Positions 44,712-53,667 of a stretch of 64,000 nt of DNA are shown here, piece by piece. The stretch comes from Mucilaginibacter aurantiaciroseus (lineage in GTDB: Bacteria; Bacteroidota; Bacteroidia; Sphingobacteriales; Sphingobacteriaceae): positions 186,001-250,000 of the forward strand of contig NZ_JAMXOF010000004.1 in assembly GCF_024055595.1 (NCBI RefSeq), read 5' to 3'. The notes below the pieces were generated by a model that saw nothing but the letters and a program-made list of their open reading frames with translations, had not been told where the DNA came from and did not search any database. The translations under genes and the position numbers were made by a program. Numbering within the stretch: position 1 is the stretch's first letter; each line of letters begins with the position of its first letter.

Positions 44712-45287
44712 ATGAAAATTGGTTTACTATTCGGTTCCTTTAATCCAATACATATTGGGCATTTGATTATTGCCAACTACATGGCAAACCATACCGCACT
44801 CGATAAGGTGTGGCTGGTGGTATCACCCCAAAACCCACTAAAAAAATATGGCGACCTGATCAATACCTACGACCGTCTGGAAATGGCCAAACTGGCTACC
44901 GATAACGCTACCAACATAGCTGTAAGTGATGTAGAACTAAAGCTCCCACAGCCATCATATACCATTGATACCCTTACCCATCTAAAAGAAAAATATCCCG
45001 AGCACGAGTTTGCCCTTATCATGGGATCAGACAACCTGGTTACCCTGCATAAGTGGAAAAACTATAAGTTGATATTGCGCGATTATAAGATTTTTGTTTA
45101 TCCACGCCCTGGTTATGAAAACGCAGAGCTGGCGTCGCATCCGGCAGTAACCATCACTATGACACCGCAGATGGAGCTATCTGCAACGTTCATTCGAAAA
45201 TCTATCGCTGAAAAAAAGAACATACAATATTTTGTGCCCGATGCGGTTTTAAAGTTTATACAGGATAAAAGTTTGTACAGGGTTTAA
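44712..45287 (+). CDS. nadD: Nicotinate-nucleotide adenylyltransferase
   Basis: 191 aa. It forms deamido-NAD from nicotinate mononucleotide and ATP. GLLFGSFNPIHIGHLIIANY near residues 4-23 is the GxFxPxHxGH nucleotidyltransferase motif; LIMGSDNLVTLHKW and the late LSATFIRKSI (ISSTxxR variant) are also diagnostic. It follows gmk by 117 nt. No NadE or partner gene is nearby. Confidence 0.95.
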   Translation: MKIGLLFGSFNPIHIGHLIIANYMANHTALDKVWLVVSPQNPLKKYGDLINTYDRLEMAKLATDNATNIAVSDVELKLPQPSYTIDTLTHLKEKYPEHEFALIMGSDNLVTLHKWKNYKLILRDYKIFVYPRPGYENAELASHPAVTITMTPQMELSATFIRKSIAEKKNIQYFVPDAVLKFIQDKSLYRV

Positions 45288-45300
45288 TTTTTTCTCCGCG

Positions 45301-45328
45301 CGTCATTACCAGGTACGAAACAATGACG
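45301..45328. repeat. Minimal R2 hairpin
   Basis: CGTCATT and AATGACG perfect arms around ACCAGGTACGAAAC. Confidence 0.65.
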
Positions 45329-45369
45329 GGCTATGGTTAAATTCCTTTCGCCTTTCCGCTCCAACAACC

Positions 45370-45377
45370 TATCTTTG
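45370..45377 (+). promoter_or_regulatory. Putative -7 box of miaE
   Basis: TATCTTTG, five bases before the GTG start at 45383. Confidence 0.45.
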
Positions 45378-45382
45378 CCTTT

Positions 45383-45982
45383 GTGAGCGAGAAAACCATC
45401 CTTAAACTTCAGTTACCTACCGACCCATTATGGGTGAAAAACGTGGTAGAAAGCAATATTGAAGAACTATTAACCGACCATGCCTATTGCGAGCAAAAGG
45501 CGGCCACCAATGCCATTACCCTCATTATCCAAAACCCAAACCTAAGCGATGTGGTGCAGGAAATGATTGCCCTTGCCCAGGAAGAAATGGAGCATTTTAA
45601 ACTGGTGCACGAGATAATGCTGAAGCGCGGTTTTATATTGGGTAAAGAGCGCCGCGATAACTACGTGAACGAACTGCGCAAATTTATGATAGTGGGTGGT
45701 GGCCGCGAACAACAACTGATAGACAGGTTGCTACTATCGGCAATGATTGAGGCCCGCAGTTGCGAACGCTTTAAGGTACTGTCAGAAAACATTAATGACA
45801 AAGAGCTTTCCGTATTTTACCACGAGCTGATGATCAGCGAAGCTACCCACTACGCCATGTTTTTAAGGCTTGCCCGCAAACACGCGGTAACAGTTGACGT
45901 TGATGCCCGCTGGAGGGAGTTTTTAGCCTTCGAGGCGCAGGTGATCCAAAATTACGGCAAGGGCGAAACCATACACGGGTAA
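45383..45982 (+). CDS. miaE: tRNA-(ms2io6A)-hydroxylase MiaE
   Basis: A 199-aa di-iron ferritin-like hydroxylase starting at GTG (45383). It hydroxylates the modified A37 base of tRNAs reading U-starting codons. The iron ligands are visible in EELLTDHAYCEQKAATNA, MIALAQEEMEHFKLVHEIM and LLLSAMIEARSCERFKVLS, then YHELMISEATHYAMFLRLA. The start is fixed by the conserved ILKLQLPTDPLWVKNVVESN. It is preceded by a TATCTTTG box. Confidence 0.92.
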   Translation: MSEKTILKLQLPTDPLWVKNVVESNIEELLTDHAYCEQKAATNAITLIIQNPNLSDVVQEMIALAQEEMEHFKLVHEIMLKRGFILGKERRDNYVNELRKFMIVGGGREQQLIDRLLLSAMIEARSCERFKVLSENINDKELSVFYHELMISEATHYAMFLRLARKHAVTVDVDARWREFLAFEAQVIQNYGKGETIHG

Positions 45983-46052
45983 TTCATCCACACAAAATAC
46001 CCGCTTACCGATACATTGCGTAAATACAACTTAAATAGTACTTGCTTTGAAG

Positions 46053-47222
46053 ATGTTACGTTTAAAAACCTTTTCGGTAATTATACATATTGCCTGCTGG
46101 CTGCTTTTTATGGCCTTCCCTTTGTTGTTTATCAACGGGCGCGATGGCAACACTTCCATGCTTACCATAATTGCATCGCCGCATTATTGGGCGTTTTGCA
46201 CTACGTATATTGTCCTTTTTTATGTAAACGCCTATATCCTTTTCCCAAAATTTTTCCTAAAAAAGAAATATATCGGCTACGCCATCATTTGCCTATGTCT
46301 GCTAAGCGCCATTTACTTTTTAAAGCCATATGAGAGGCTTTTGCGCGGTGCTGATACAAACAGGTATAACGCAGCAATGCAACAGCAGGGCGGCCCGCAA
46401 TTTGGCCTCCCGCCAAACATTAACAGGCAAGGCCCGCCAAGTGATAGTGCCCGACGCGGCAATTTACAATTTGCACCGGGTGTCAATCAGCCTCCGCAGT
46501 TTGGACAGCCACGCTGGGCCAACCGGCGCAGGCATTTTGATAGCAGCAGCTTATTTTTATTTCTGATGATATTGGCGTTAAGCACGGCCATAAAAACCGT
46601 GCAGCAATGGCAGGTTACCGAGCAACGTGTGATAAGCGCAGAGGCCGAAAAAGCGAGTGCTGAGCTATCTTTCCTGAAAGCACAGATTAACCCACACTTC
46701 TTGTTTAATACACTGAATAACATTTATACGCTGGCCATAACCAATAACGAGAACACGGCCGAAAGCATCATGAAGCTATCTAACATTATGCGGTATGTTA
46801 CCGACGACGTTATGCTTAATTATGTGACGCTGCAAAGTGAAGTAGATTGCATTGAAGACTACATAGCCCTTCAAGGTTTACGGATTGGTGGTAAAACCAA
46901 AGTGAACTTTAATATCGATGGCACCATCGCCCAGCAAAAAATTGCGCCATTATTGTTGATGACCTTTGTAGAAAATGTGTTTAAATACGGCGTAAGCAAA
47001 CAACACGAAAGCGTGATAGATATTAACCTATTGATAGCTGCCGATACCTTTACCTTTATGTGTACCAACCAGATATTTGAGCGTAAAGAGCATATTGAAC
47101 GTACCGGTATTGGCATCACCAATACCAAACAACGCCTGCAGCACATTTACCCCGGCAAGCACACTCTAAACATTACCGACGATAACAACCAGTTTACCGT
47201 GGTATTAACTTTGCACACATAA
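46053..47222 (+). CDS. LytS/YehU-type sensor histidine kinase
   Basis: 389 aa from the ATG at 46053. The N-terminal membrane part has four likely helices (SVIIHIACWLLFMAFPLLFI, then ones near 40-60, 70-88 and 165-185) split by a Pro/Gln/Gly-rich extracytoplasmic loop. The kinase core carries the phospho-acceptor motif QINPHFLFNTLNNIY, then LLMTFVENVFKYGVSK (N box) and TGIGITNTKQRLQHIYPG (G box). It forms a pair with the LytTR response regulator three bases downstream. The signal is unknown. Confidence 0.92.
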   Translation: MLRLKTFSVIIHIACWLLFMAFPLLFINGRDGNTSMLTIIASPHYWAFCTTYIVLFYVNAYILFPKFFLKKKYIGYAIICLCLLSAIYFLKPYERLLRGADTNRYNAAMQQQGGPQFGLPPNINRQGPPSDSARRGNLQFAPGVNQPPQFGQPRWANRRRHFDSSSLFLFLMILALSTAIKTVQQWQVTEQRVISAEAEKASAELSFLKAQINPHFLFNTLNNIYTLAITNNENTAESIMKLSNIMRYVTDDVMLNYVTLQSEVDCIEDYIALQGLRIGGKTKVNFNIDGTIAQQKIAPLLLMTFVENVFKYGVSKQHESVIDINLLIAADTFTFMCTNQIFERKEHIERTGIGITNTKQRLQHIYPGKHTLNITDDNNQFTVVLTLHT

Positions 47223-47225
47223 ATT

Positions 47226-47927
47226 ATGGTTTTAAAATGTGTTGCCATTGATGACGAACCCCTTGCGCTTGAACTGATCAAAAATTACGTTTCGCGGTTT
47301 CCATCCCTACAGTTACTGCAAACCTTTGAAGATGCCGTATCTGGCGCGGAATACTTGCGCGATAATCCCGTAGACTTACTTTTTGTAGATATTAACATGC
47401 CCGATATTACGGGGATAGACCTGGTGCGTTCGCTCGAAAGCAAACCTATGGTAATATTTACCACCGCTTATAAGAACTTTGCTTTTGAAGGGTTCGAATT
47501 GGAGGCCATTGACTACCTGCTGAAACCAATAGACGTAAAACGCTTTAGCAAAGCCATTGAAAAAGCCGCTGATTATTTACGTTACAAAACAGCCACTACC
47601 GTACAGGGCGAAGACGAAAACCTATACGTATACTCGGAATACCGTATGGTTAAAATAGCGCTGAAGGATATAGAGTATATTGAAAGCATGGAGGATTACA
47701 TCAAGATCCACCTGCAGTTTGATAAAACCGTGCTTACACTGATGCCGCTTAAAAAGGTGTTGGAAAAACTGCCCGAAGATAAATTTCAGCGCATCCACCG
47801 CAGCTATATTGTACCGGTAAGCAAAATCATCTCTATCCAAAACCGCAAGCTAAAATTGCCCGCTATTGAACTGCCCATCAGCGATAGTTATGCCAATTTT
47901 GCCCGCCGCTGGATGAAATTAAGATGA
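47226..47927 (+). CDS. LytTR family response regulator
   Basis: 233 aa. The receiver domain has AIDDEPLALELIKNYV and the phospho-acceptor in LLFVDINMPDITGIDLV near residue 55; VIFTTAYKNFAFEGFELEA and YLLKPIDVKRFSKA complete it. The LytTR DNA-binding domain spans about 135-230 (YRMVKIALKDIEYIESMEDY, FQRIHRSYIVPVSKI). It is encoded three bases after the sensor kinase gene, so the two are coupled. The target genes are unknown. Confidence 0.94.
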   Translation: MVLKCVAIDDEPLALELIKNYVSRFPSLQLLQTFEDAVSGAEYLRDNPVDLLFVDINMPDITGIDLVRSLESKPMVIFTTAYKNFAFEGFELEAIDYLLKPIDVKRFSKAIEKAADYLRYKTATTVQGEDENLYVYSEYRMVKIALKDIEYIESMEDYIKIHLQFDKTVLTLMPLKKVLEKLPEDKFQRIHRSYIVPVSKIISIQNRKLKLPAIELPISDSYANFARRWMKLR

Positions 47928-48040
47928 AAAAGACCGGATAGTCGACACATACCTGCCATTTACCGACACTCCCTTCCGTAGCCTGCCCCCCTGCCCTATA
48001 TTTACATTAATTATAAAGCGTTCACCCCTTTTAATTTATC

Positions 48041-48565
48041 ATGTCAAAGGCAATTATAAAACTCACTTACAAACAGGTTATCGACGCGGCATCGGGCACC
48101 GATTTTGAAAAGAATGTGCTGTTTGCATCCTACCAGGAATTTCTGCTAAAATCGCAGGCATACAACCCAGATAATCGTTTAAAAACTTTCAGCGAAATGA
48201 AGAATAACGACGGCCGCGCCAATTCGCTGCATTATAAGCTGAGCTTTGCCATTGGTTATTTTATAGAGATGCTAAAAAACAAGATCCCGGCGCTTAGCGA
48301 CAACCTGGGCAACAGCATCACCTTTGAGGTACCCAAATTTGAACTGATAGAATCGGACACTACCACTATGGCAGCCCACAAAGTTGCCCTTAACTATATT
48401 ACCGGCGAACTTGCCCTCCTTAACACTTTTGGCGAATACATGGTATTAGGCACCTGCGATAGCGAGGAAACCTTCACTATTAAGCTACAGGATGGCCTGT
48501 CCATCAGCAGCTACCGGGAAACAACCAGCACGAAGCTAAACGGCCATAAGGTTTTGGCCAACTAA
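48041..48565 (+). CDS. Hypothetical protein
   Basis: 174 aa, unrecognised. No signal peptide or membrane helix. The N-terminal half is helical (LSFAIGYFIEMLKNKIPALS), the C-terminal half beta-rich (YMVLGTCDSEETFTIKLQDG). Codon use and composition are like the neighbours, which supports a real gene. It follows the two-component pair by 113 nt but has no evident link to it. Confidence 0.65.
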   Translation: MSKAIIKLTYKQVIDAASGTDFEKNVLFASYQEFLLKSQAYNPDNRLKTFSEMKNNDGRANSLHYKLSFAIGYFIEMLKNKIPALSDNLGNSITFEVPKFELIESDTTTMAAHKVALNYITGELALLNTFGEYMVLGTCDSEETFTIKLQDGLSISSYRETTSTKLNGHKVLAN

Positions 48566-48714
48566 TTTTCAAAAAGCATACACGTAATTTTTTCATAATA
48601 GGTTTGTTAAGTGCCCCGGGGGTATGAGCGGGATACTTATTTTATAATTTTCCTGATATACATACCGGATAGATAGTTTATGATGATACGTTGACGAAAC
48701 TTAAAATAATTTTC

Positions 48715-48875
48715 ATGGAAACTTTAGCATCACAAAAAATCTATTCTGATACTGGATAAGGACAACCGAATTTTATCTGTCGTGGACGATATTATGCAAC
48801 TGCGCCGCCATGTTTGTAAAACCTTTAGACATCAGCCTGTTTGTATCAAGCGTAAATTACCTAATGGCGTCATAA
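48715..48875 (+). pseudogene. Response-regulator receiver, internally deleted remnant
   Basis: The start METLASQK, with one A removed from a six-A run at 48734-48739, continues as SILILDKDNRILSVVDDIMQ, a typical receiver N-terminus. Soon after, another frame reads AAMFVKPLDISLFVSSVNYL-MAS-stop (stop at 48873), which is a receiver C-terminus with its KP motif. The central part, including the phospho-acceptor, is missing, and three frames are involved. It is clearly non-functional. The family assignment rests on these two ends. Confidence 0.6.
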
Positions 48876-48919
48876 AAATTCTGTGTTTAGCCCGGCTGTG
48901 CGAGTAGCAGTCGATTTTT

Positions 48920-50524
48920 TTATTTTTGGGCGATGAAGCCGACCACATTACGCAGGTAATTATTCATCATCCCGATATCTACCAAATCATTCATATACCC
49001 AATGTGCAAGTCCGGCCGAATGAGCAGGGCTTTGCGCATACCGGGCTTTACCTCAAAAGCTTCAAACACATGCCAGTTGGTATTTGACGGCGGCAGATGG
49101 AAAAAGTTAATGTTGCCCTGGTAATCCTGCGTTATCCATTTGGCAAGGGTGAACAGGTAATCTTCTTTGATCTCGCCAAGGGTAATCAACGTAAAACCAG
49201 GTTTACTGCACCAGGCGTGGATATCGGTTTCGGTCTTTTTCTTCTCGTCGAAGATTTTGAGGTATGGCAGGCGGTCGCCGGCTTTTATTTTGGTATCCCG
49301 GCTAAGCTGCAGGTTTATTTTACTGTCGCGATAGCTAATGCACGTTTGTGATACCCGGCGAAAAAAAAATTCGCGCAGCTTCTCATTTTTCCAGAATAAT
49401 TTGAGCACGTTAGGCACTACATAACGCTTCAACAAACCATTAAACCAGGTACGAGAGGTAATGATATTGAAAATCCTATCAGTAGTGTTAAGCAAATCTT
49501 TAGCTACCGGCACGCGTTCGATAGCATAGCTGGTAAGTATAGCCTCCTTGATCTGTCCGTTTATTACAGCAGCCAGTTTCCAGCTTAGGTTATAGGCATC
49601 CTGCAAACCTGTATTCATCCCCTGCCCGCCAACCGGCGAATGGATATGCGCGGCATCACCAATTAAAAAGCAGCGGCCATCGCTAAACCTATCGGCCATG
49701 CGGTGGTGCAGTTTGTATATGGTGAACCAGTTTACCTGTTCTATATGAACATCAATTGCCGTGGTGGCTTTCAGATCGGGTAGCACATCTTCAATGTTCA
49801 GATCTCCCTTATCTTCTAACCCATCCGGCAAACTGGCAACAATCCTGAACGACCGCTCCTCTGGCATTGGGAAAAATGCAGCGAAACTATTTTTGGCGAG
49901 GAACATATTCAGGATGTCATCCGGCATTTCGCTTGCCAACTTCACATCTGCCAGGAAAAATTTGTGCTGATAAGTATCGCCGTTAAACGGAATGGCTAAT
50001 TGCTTACGCACTACGCTATGCGCGCCATCGGCACCTACAACATAATCGCAGGTAAGGTTATGCGTGGTGTCGCCGTTTTGTACGGTAACTTCAACCGTGT
50101 CTTTATTTTGCTTTAGGCTGATGAGCGTAGTTTCCCAATAAACCGGGCAGCATGCGGTGGTTAAGTATTCTAAAAGGGTGCGCTCGTTTTTACTTTGCTG
50201 ATACAGGTGGATGAAAGGATACAGCGTTTGGGTATTTCCCACATCCTTTAGCGTAATGGCTGCCAGTAGTTCGCCACCCATGTTAAAGGCCATGCCGCCG
50301 GCCTGTTTGCCTCCGCTGATCACCTTATCTATAACACCTAACTGGCGATAGATCTCGAGCGAGCGGGCCTGCACCGCCAATGCTTTTGATTGGTTTGTCG
50401 GCCCTTGTTTAATATCGATAATGATCGGCTGCACGCCATTTCGCAGTAATTGGGCAGCCATCATCAGTCCCGAAGGCCCTGCGCCTACAATTAGTACATT
50501 GGTATGTTGCGGCAGGGTTATCAT
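48920..50524 (-). CDS. FAD-dependent aromatic monooxygenase
   Basis: A 534-aa flavoprotein of the UbiH/PheA/TfdB hydroxylase group. VLIVGAGPSGLMMAAQLLRN near residues 10-29 binds FAD, CDYVVGADGAHSVVRKQL near 157-174 is the DG motif, and FLIGDAAHIHSPVGGQGMNT near 282-301 is the GD motif. A C-terminal thioredoxin-like region (about 400-530) is typical of phenol hydroxylase-like members. It probably hydroxylates an aromatic or quinone-like substrate with NAD(P)H and oxygen. It is followed upstream by the methyltransferase gene, six bases away. Confidence 0.9.
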   Translation of the reverse strand: MITLPQHTNVLIVGAGPSGLMMAAQLLRNGVQPIIIDIKQGPTNQSKALAVQARSLEIYRQLGVIDKVISGGKQAGGMAFNMGGELLAAITLKDVGNTQTLYPFIHLYQQSKNERTLLEYLTTACCPVYWETTLISLKQNKDTVEVTVQNGDTTHNLTCDYVVGADGAHSVVRKQLAIPFNGDTYQHKFFLADVKLASEMPDDILNMFLAKNSFAAFFPMPEERSFRIVASLPDGLEDKGDLNIEDVLPDLKATTAIDVHIEQVNWFTIYKLHHRMADRFSDGRCFLIGDAAHIHSPVGGQGMNTGLQDAYNLSWKLAAVINGQIKEAILTSYAIERVPVAKDLLNTTDRIFNIITSRTWFNGLLKRYVVPNVLKLFWKNEKLREFFFRRVSQTCISYRDSKINLQLSRDTKIKAGDRLPYLKIFDEKKKTETDIHAWCSKPGFTLITLGEIKEDYLFTLAKWITQDYQGNINFFHLPPSNTNWHVFEAFEVKPGMRKALLIRPDLHIGYMNDLVDIGMMNNYLRNVVGFIAQK

Positions 50525-50530
50525 TTCATT

Positions 50531-51241
50531 TTAAGCGTGGAATAATAAGAAGACGGCCGGGCGCTTACGAAGATCGGGCACTTGTTTTAACCACTCGCTT
50601 ATAGGTAATGTTTTGATAAATTCTGTTGGGGCGGTAATATCGCAGGCAATACAAAGGCGGGTTGTTGGCTTGCAGCTTTTTAAAACTTCCTGCAGCATGC
50701 TATCGTTACGGAACGGTGTTTCGATAAACATTTGCGTTTGGTGGCTCTTCTCTGCAAGGGCTTCCAGTTCTTTGATGCGTTTGCTGCGCTCTATCTTATC
50801 TATAGGCAGGTAACCATTAAACGTAAAGCTTTGTCCGTTAAAACCAGACGCCATTAGCGCAAGCAGAATAGAGCTCGGGCCAACCAAGGGAACAACCTTG
50901 ATGCCTTTTTTATGCGCCTCGGCTACGATGTCAGCACCGGGGTCGGCAATACCTGGGCAGCCCGCTTCGCTCATCAGGCCAACATCGTTACCGGCAATCA
51001 ACCCTTTTAAAAACTCTTTTAGGCCTGCATCGCGGTTGTGTTTGCCATAATCGTGAATCACCAGTTCGCTTTGCGGGGTTTTTAAACCGGCCAGCTTTAA
51101 AAAGCGACGGGCGGTTTTTTCGTTCTCTACAATATATTCCTTTACGCTGTTAATGGTATCAACCAAATAGGGCGTAAATGATTGGGCCGCGGCCTCGTCT
51201 GCAAGTGGTACAGGTATTAAAAAGAGGGTTCCGTGAGCCAT
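50531..51241 (-). CDS. RsmI-like SAM-dependent methyltransferase
   Basis: 236 aa from the ATG at 51241 (MAHGTLFLIPVPLADEAAAQ). A longer frame to 51310 is rejected because its extra 23 codons are R3 repeat sequence. It belongs to the tetrapyrrole-methylase superfamily near RsmI, which methylates 16S rRNA C1402: GLMSEAGCPGIADPGADIV and VVPLVGPSSILLALMASGF are its cofactor-binding segments. It is shorter than true RsmI at the C-terminus. A paralogue of this type is common in Bacteroidetes. Confidence 0.85.
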   Translation of the reverse strand: MAHGTLFLIPVPLADEAAAQSFTPYLVDTINSVKEYIVENEKTARRFLKLAGLKTPQSELVIHDYGKHNRDAGLKEFLKGLIAGNDVGLMSEAGCPGIADPGADIVAEAHKKGIKVVPLVGPSSILLALMASGFNGQSFTFNGYLPIDKIERSKRIKELEALAEKSHQTQMFIETPFRNDSMLQEVLKSCKPTTRLCIACDITAPTEFIKTLPISEWLKQVPDLRKRPAVFLLFHA

Positions 51242-51260
51242 GTTTCTTTTATTTTGAGTT

Positions 51261-51335
51261 ATGCCCCACCCAACCCTCCCTGAATTGGAGGGCTTTCCAA
51301 GTCTCCCCAACCGAGGGGAGATTTAGAGGAGGCGG
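51261..51335. repeat. R3 repeat between methyltransferase and aminotransferase
   Basis: Two small hairpins, CCCTCC/GGAGGG (51275-51292) and GTCTCCCC/GGGGAGAT (51301-51322), within one R3 unit. Confidence 0.75.
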
Positions 51336-51340
51336 ATTAA

Positions 51341-52597
51341 TTATTTTAATTTCGCAAGCGCTTCGCGAATGCGTGGAATCATTTGCCGGATATCTTCCAA
51401 CGTGCTTGCCCCTACCGATGCCCTGAACCAGGTTACATCATCGCCTGTACCAAAGGCCGAGAATGGCACAAAGGCAACTTTAGCTTCTTTAATGAGGTAA
51501 AAGTTTACATCGGCACTGTTATTTAACACCTGTCCTTCAGGGGTGGTTTTGCCGGTATAATCAACCTTAATGGTCAAGTAAATGGCTCCCATTGGCTCAA
51601 TAGAATCAACAGAAAAACCATCGGCCTTTAATGCCTGGAAACCCTCGTGTAGGGTAGTTAAACTGGCTTGGATGCCGCTTTTCAGTTTATCAAGGTAAGT
51701 ATCAACGTAAGTTTCATTCTCCAAATATTCGGCCATGGCAACCTGCTCTGCCTTTGGCGACCATGCACCCATGTGGCCAACAATGGCTTTCATGTTGCTG
51801 ATAATTTCGGTTGGGCCAAAGCCCCAGCCTACGCGTACACCTGTAGCGGCAAAACATTTAGAGCCACCGTCTATAAACACGGTATAATCTTTCAGTTCCG
51901 GGCGCAGGGTTACCGGGTCGTAGTGTTTGTATTCGCCAAAGGTTAATTGCGAATAGATTTGATCGTACAGCAAGTACAATGGTTTTTCATCTGCACCGCG
52001 GCTTTTATTTTCGGCAATTACCAGGTCGCAAATTTGCTCCAGGTCTTTTTTACCAAACATGGTACCTGTAGGGTTTAGCGGCGAGCATAATGCCAGCATT
52101 GTCGCGCCTTTTAAATGAGGTGCAATTTCATCAGCCGTAGGCATAAAATTATTCTCAGGGCGGGTTTCTACCAAAACAGCTTCGGCACCGGTCAAATCAC
52201 AATAGTGGTTATTGTTCCATGATGGCGTAGGGAAAACCACCTTATCTCCCGGATCAACCAGAGCTAAATAGGCAGAATATATCAACGGGCGTGAACCACC
52301 CGAGATCAGGATCTGGTTAACGGCGTACTCCAAACCCATCCTGTTCTTCAGGAATGCCGATACGCTTTCGCGCAGGCTAAGCATACCATCGGCAGGCGGG
52401 TAATTGGTTTGGTTATGGTTATAAGCATCAATAATACCATCCTTTAGTTCGGTTGGGATAGGGTAAATATTAGAATCGAAATCGCCAATGGTTAGGTTGG
52501 CAATGTTTTGTCCCTGCTTTTTTAATTCGTTAATTTCACCCGCTATCTTGATGATCTCGGATCCGCTTAAATTTTGCGCTAATACTGATACTTTCAT
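51341..52597 (-). CDS. PLP-dependent aminotransferase class I/II
   Basis: 418 aa, fold type I. LCSPLNPTGTMFGKKDLEQI near residues 169-188 is the substrate/PLP Asn region, and FIDGGSKCFAATGVRVGWGF near 241-260 carries the Schiff-base Lys. YPPADGMLSLRESVSAFLKN is the conserved N-terminal part. It resembles aspartate-type transaminases but the amino donor cannot be settled. R3 repeats lie on both sides of the gene. Confidence 0.9.
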   Translation of the reverse strand: MKVSVLAQNLSGSEIIKIAGEINELKKQGQNIANLTIGDFDSNIYPIPTELKDGIIDAYNHNQTNYPPADGMLSLRESVSAFLKNRMGLEYAVNQILISGGSRPLIYSAYLALVDPGDKVVFPTPSWNNNHYCDLTGAEAVLVETRPENNFMPTADEIAPHLKGATMLALCSPLNPTGTMFGKKDLEQICDLVIAENKSRGADEKPLYLLYDQIYSQLTFGEYKHYDPVTLRPELKDYTVFIDGGSKCFAATGVRVGWGFGPTEIISNMKAIVGHMGAWSPKAEQVAMAEYLENETYVDTYLDKLKSGIQASLTTLHEGFQALKADGFSVDSIEPMGAIYLTIKVDYTGKTTPEGQVLNNSADVNFYLIKEAKVAFVPFSAFGTGDDVTWFRASVGASTLEDIRQMIPRIREALAKLK

Positions 52598-52617
52598 TTG
52601 TAGAATTTTACTGATGG

Positions 52618-52625
52618 CAAAGATA
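52618..52625 (-). promoter_or_regulatory. Putative -7 box of the aminotransferase gene
   Basis: TATCTTTG on the minus strand, 20 bases before the ATG at 52597. Confidence 0.45.
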
Positions 52626-52629
52626 GCAA

Positions 52630-52664
52630 AGCCCCCTCTAAATCTCTCCCGAAAGGAAAGACTT
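52630..52664. repeat. R3 half-element
   Basis: GCCCCCTCTAAATCTCTCCC followed by GAAAGGAAAGACTT, matching the left arm of the R3 element at 4623. Confidence 0.65.
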
Positions 52665-52726
52665 TATTATATTATTTGAGATTTATTCCCCTTTCTTAAA
52701 GCGAGGGACGTGATGAGGCGAAACAG

Positions 52727-52759
52727 AAAAGGCGAAAAGTTTATAACCTTTCGCCTTTT
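52727..52759. terminator. Hairpin terminator next to the desaturase gene
   Basis: AAAAGGCGAAA and TTTCGCCTTTT arms; A- and T-runs on both sides allow use in either direction. Confidence 0.75.
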
Positions 52760-52778
52760 ACTTTTAAGCTTTGCGCTT

Positions 52779-53513
52779 TTATAAATACGCTTTTCTCAAC
52801 CTGATTATCCTTGCCCAGTGCATCAGTTTCATGATGGGGTAAACAGGGTCAATTTCGAACCATTTTGCACCAAAATTTGCGCTATTAGGGCGCTTGTGAT
52901 GATTGTTCTGAAACAATTCGCCAAGCATCAGAAAATCAAAAGGAGTTGTATTTTTTGATTTATCGTTGTTATCGAAATTTGAGTAACCATACTTGTGGCC
53001 GCACCAGTTTACAATAGCGCCATGCAACGGGCCCATTATAAGGTGTATAGGGATCAGTAAAAACATCCACCAATGTGTAGCAAATGCTACATAAAAAGCA
53101 ATGTATAATAACCCAAATATGATACGTGATACGATAGATGAGCCTACGTAATCAAGAAACTTCCACTCAGGGTAGTTGCCCATAAAACGTTCTTCGGGTT
53201 CTTTTAACTTTTTTTCGTGTTTGCGGTAGCTCACAGCCGTGTAATACATCATCTGGAACACATCTGTAAAGAAGTGTGGAGAGTGCGGATCCTTCTCTGT
53301 ATCGCTATACGCATGATGCTCGCGGTGCATAATTGCATATGCACGCGGGTTTAGGTATGACGAACCCTGGAAAACGTAAGTCATAACGTAAAACGTACGT
53401 TCAAAAAATTTATTGGTAGTAAACATTTTATGAGAGGCGTATCTGTGCAGAAAAAATGTTTGAAAGAACAACGACAGAAACCAGTGCCCAAGAAAGAAAA
53501 TTAATATAATCAC
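52779..53513 (-). CDS. Acyl-CoA desaturase
   Basis: A 244-aa membrane di-iron fatty-acid desaturase, shorter than delta-9 enzymes of about 300 aa. The three histidine boxes are HRYASH near residues 23-28, HREHHAYSD near 64-72 and NNHHKRP near 204-210. Hydrophobic segments open the protein and lie near 135-160. It introduces double bonds into membrane lipids, probably as an adaptation to cold. The electron donor is unknown. The gene stands alone between two hairpins. Confidence 0.9.
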   Translation of the reverse strand: MIILIFFLGHWFLSLFFQTFFLHRYASHKMFTTNKFFERTFYVMTYVFQGSSYLNPRAYAIMHREHHAYSDTEKDPHSPHFFTDVFQMMYYTAVSYRKHEKKLKEPEERFMGNYPEWKFLDYVGSSIVSRIIFGLLYIAFYVAFATHWWMFLLIPIHLIMGPLHGAIVNWCGHKYGYSNFDNNDKSKNTTPFDFLMLGELFQNNHHKRPNSANFGAKWFEIDPVYPIMKLMHWARIIRLRKAYL

Positions 53514-53616
53514 AAAATTAGCTTTAACGTAGATGTATTATTTATAATGATTACAAACATACGATTAAAACCTTATTTGGGATTTAAAATTGTGGTAACA
53601 AAACCATTTTATGACA

Positions 53617-53646
53617 AAAGCCGCCCGCTAGTTAGCGGACGGCTTT
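53617..53646 (-). terminator. Terminator of the PA2169-family gene
   Basis: AAAGCCG and CGGCTTT outer arms with CCGCTA/TAGCGG inside, located directly after the minus-strand gene at 53668. Confidence 0.75.
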
Positions 53647-53667
53647 AAAAAAAGAATTTACTTAGGC

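Noticed and set aside
46016..46333. 105-codon frame overlapping the sensor kinase gene
   Set aside because: Out-of-frame shadow of the kinase's membrane region.
51242..51310. Upstream extension of the RsmI-like gene
   Set aside because: The added codons are read from an R3 repeat, and the conserved N-terminus starts at 51241.
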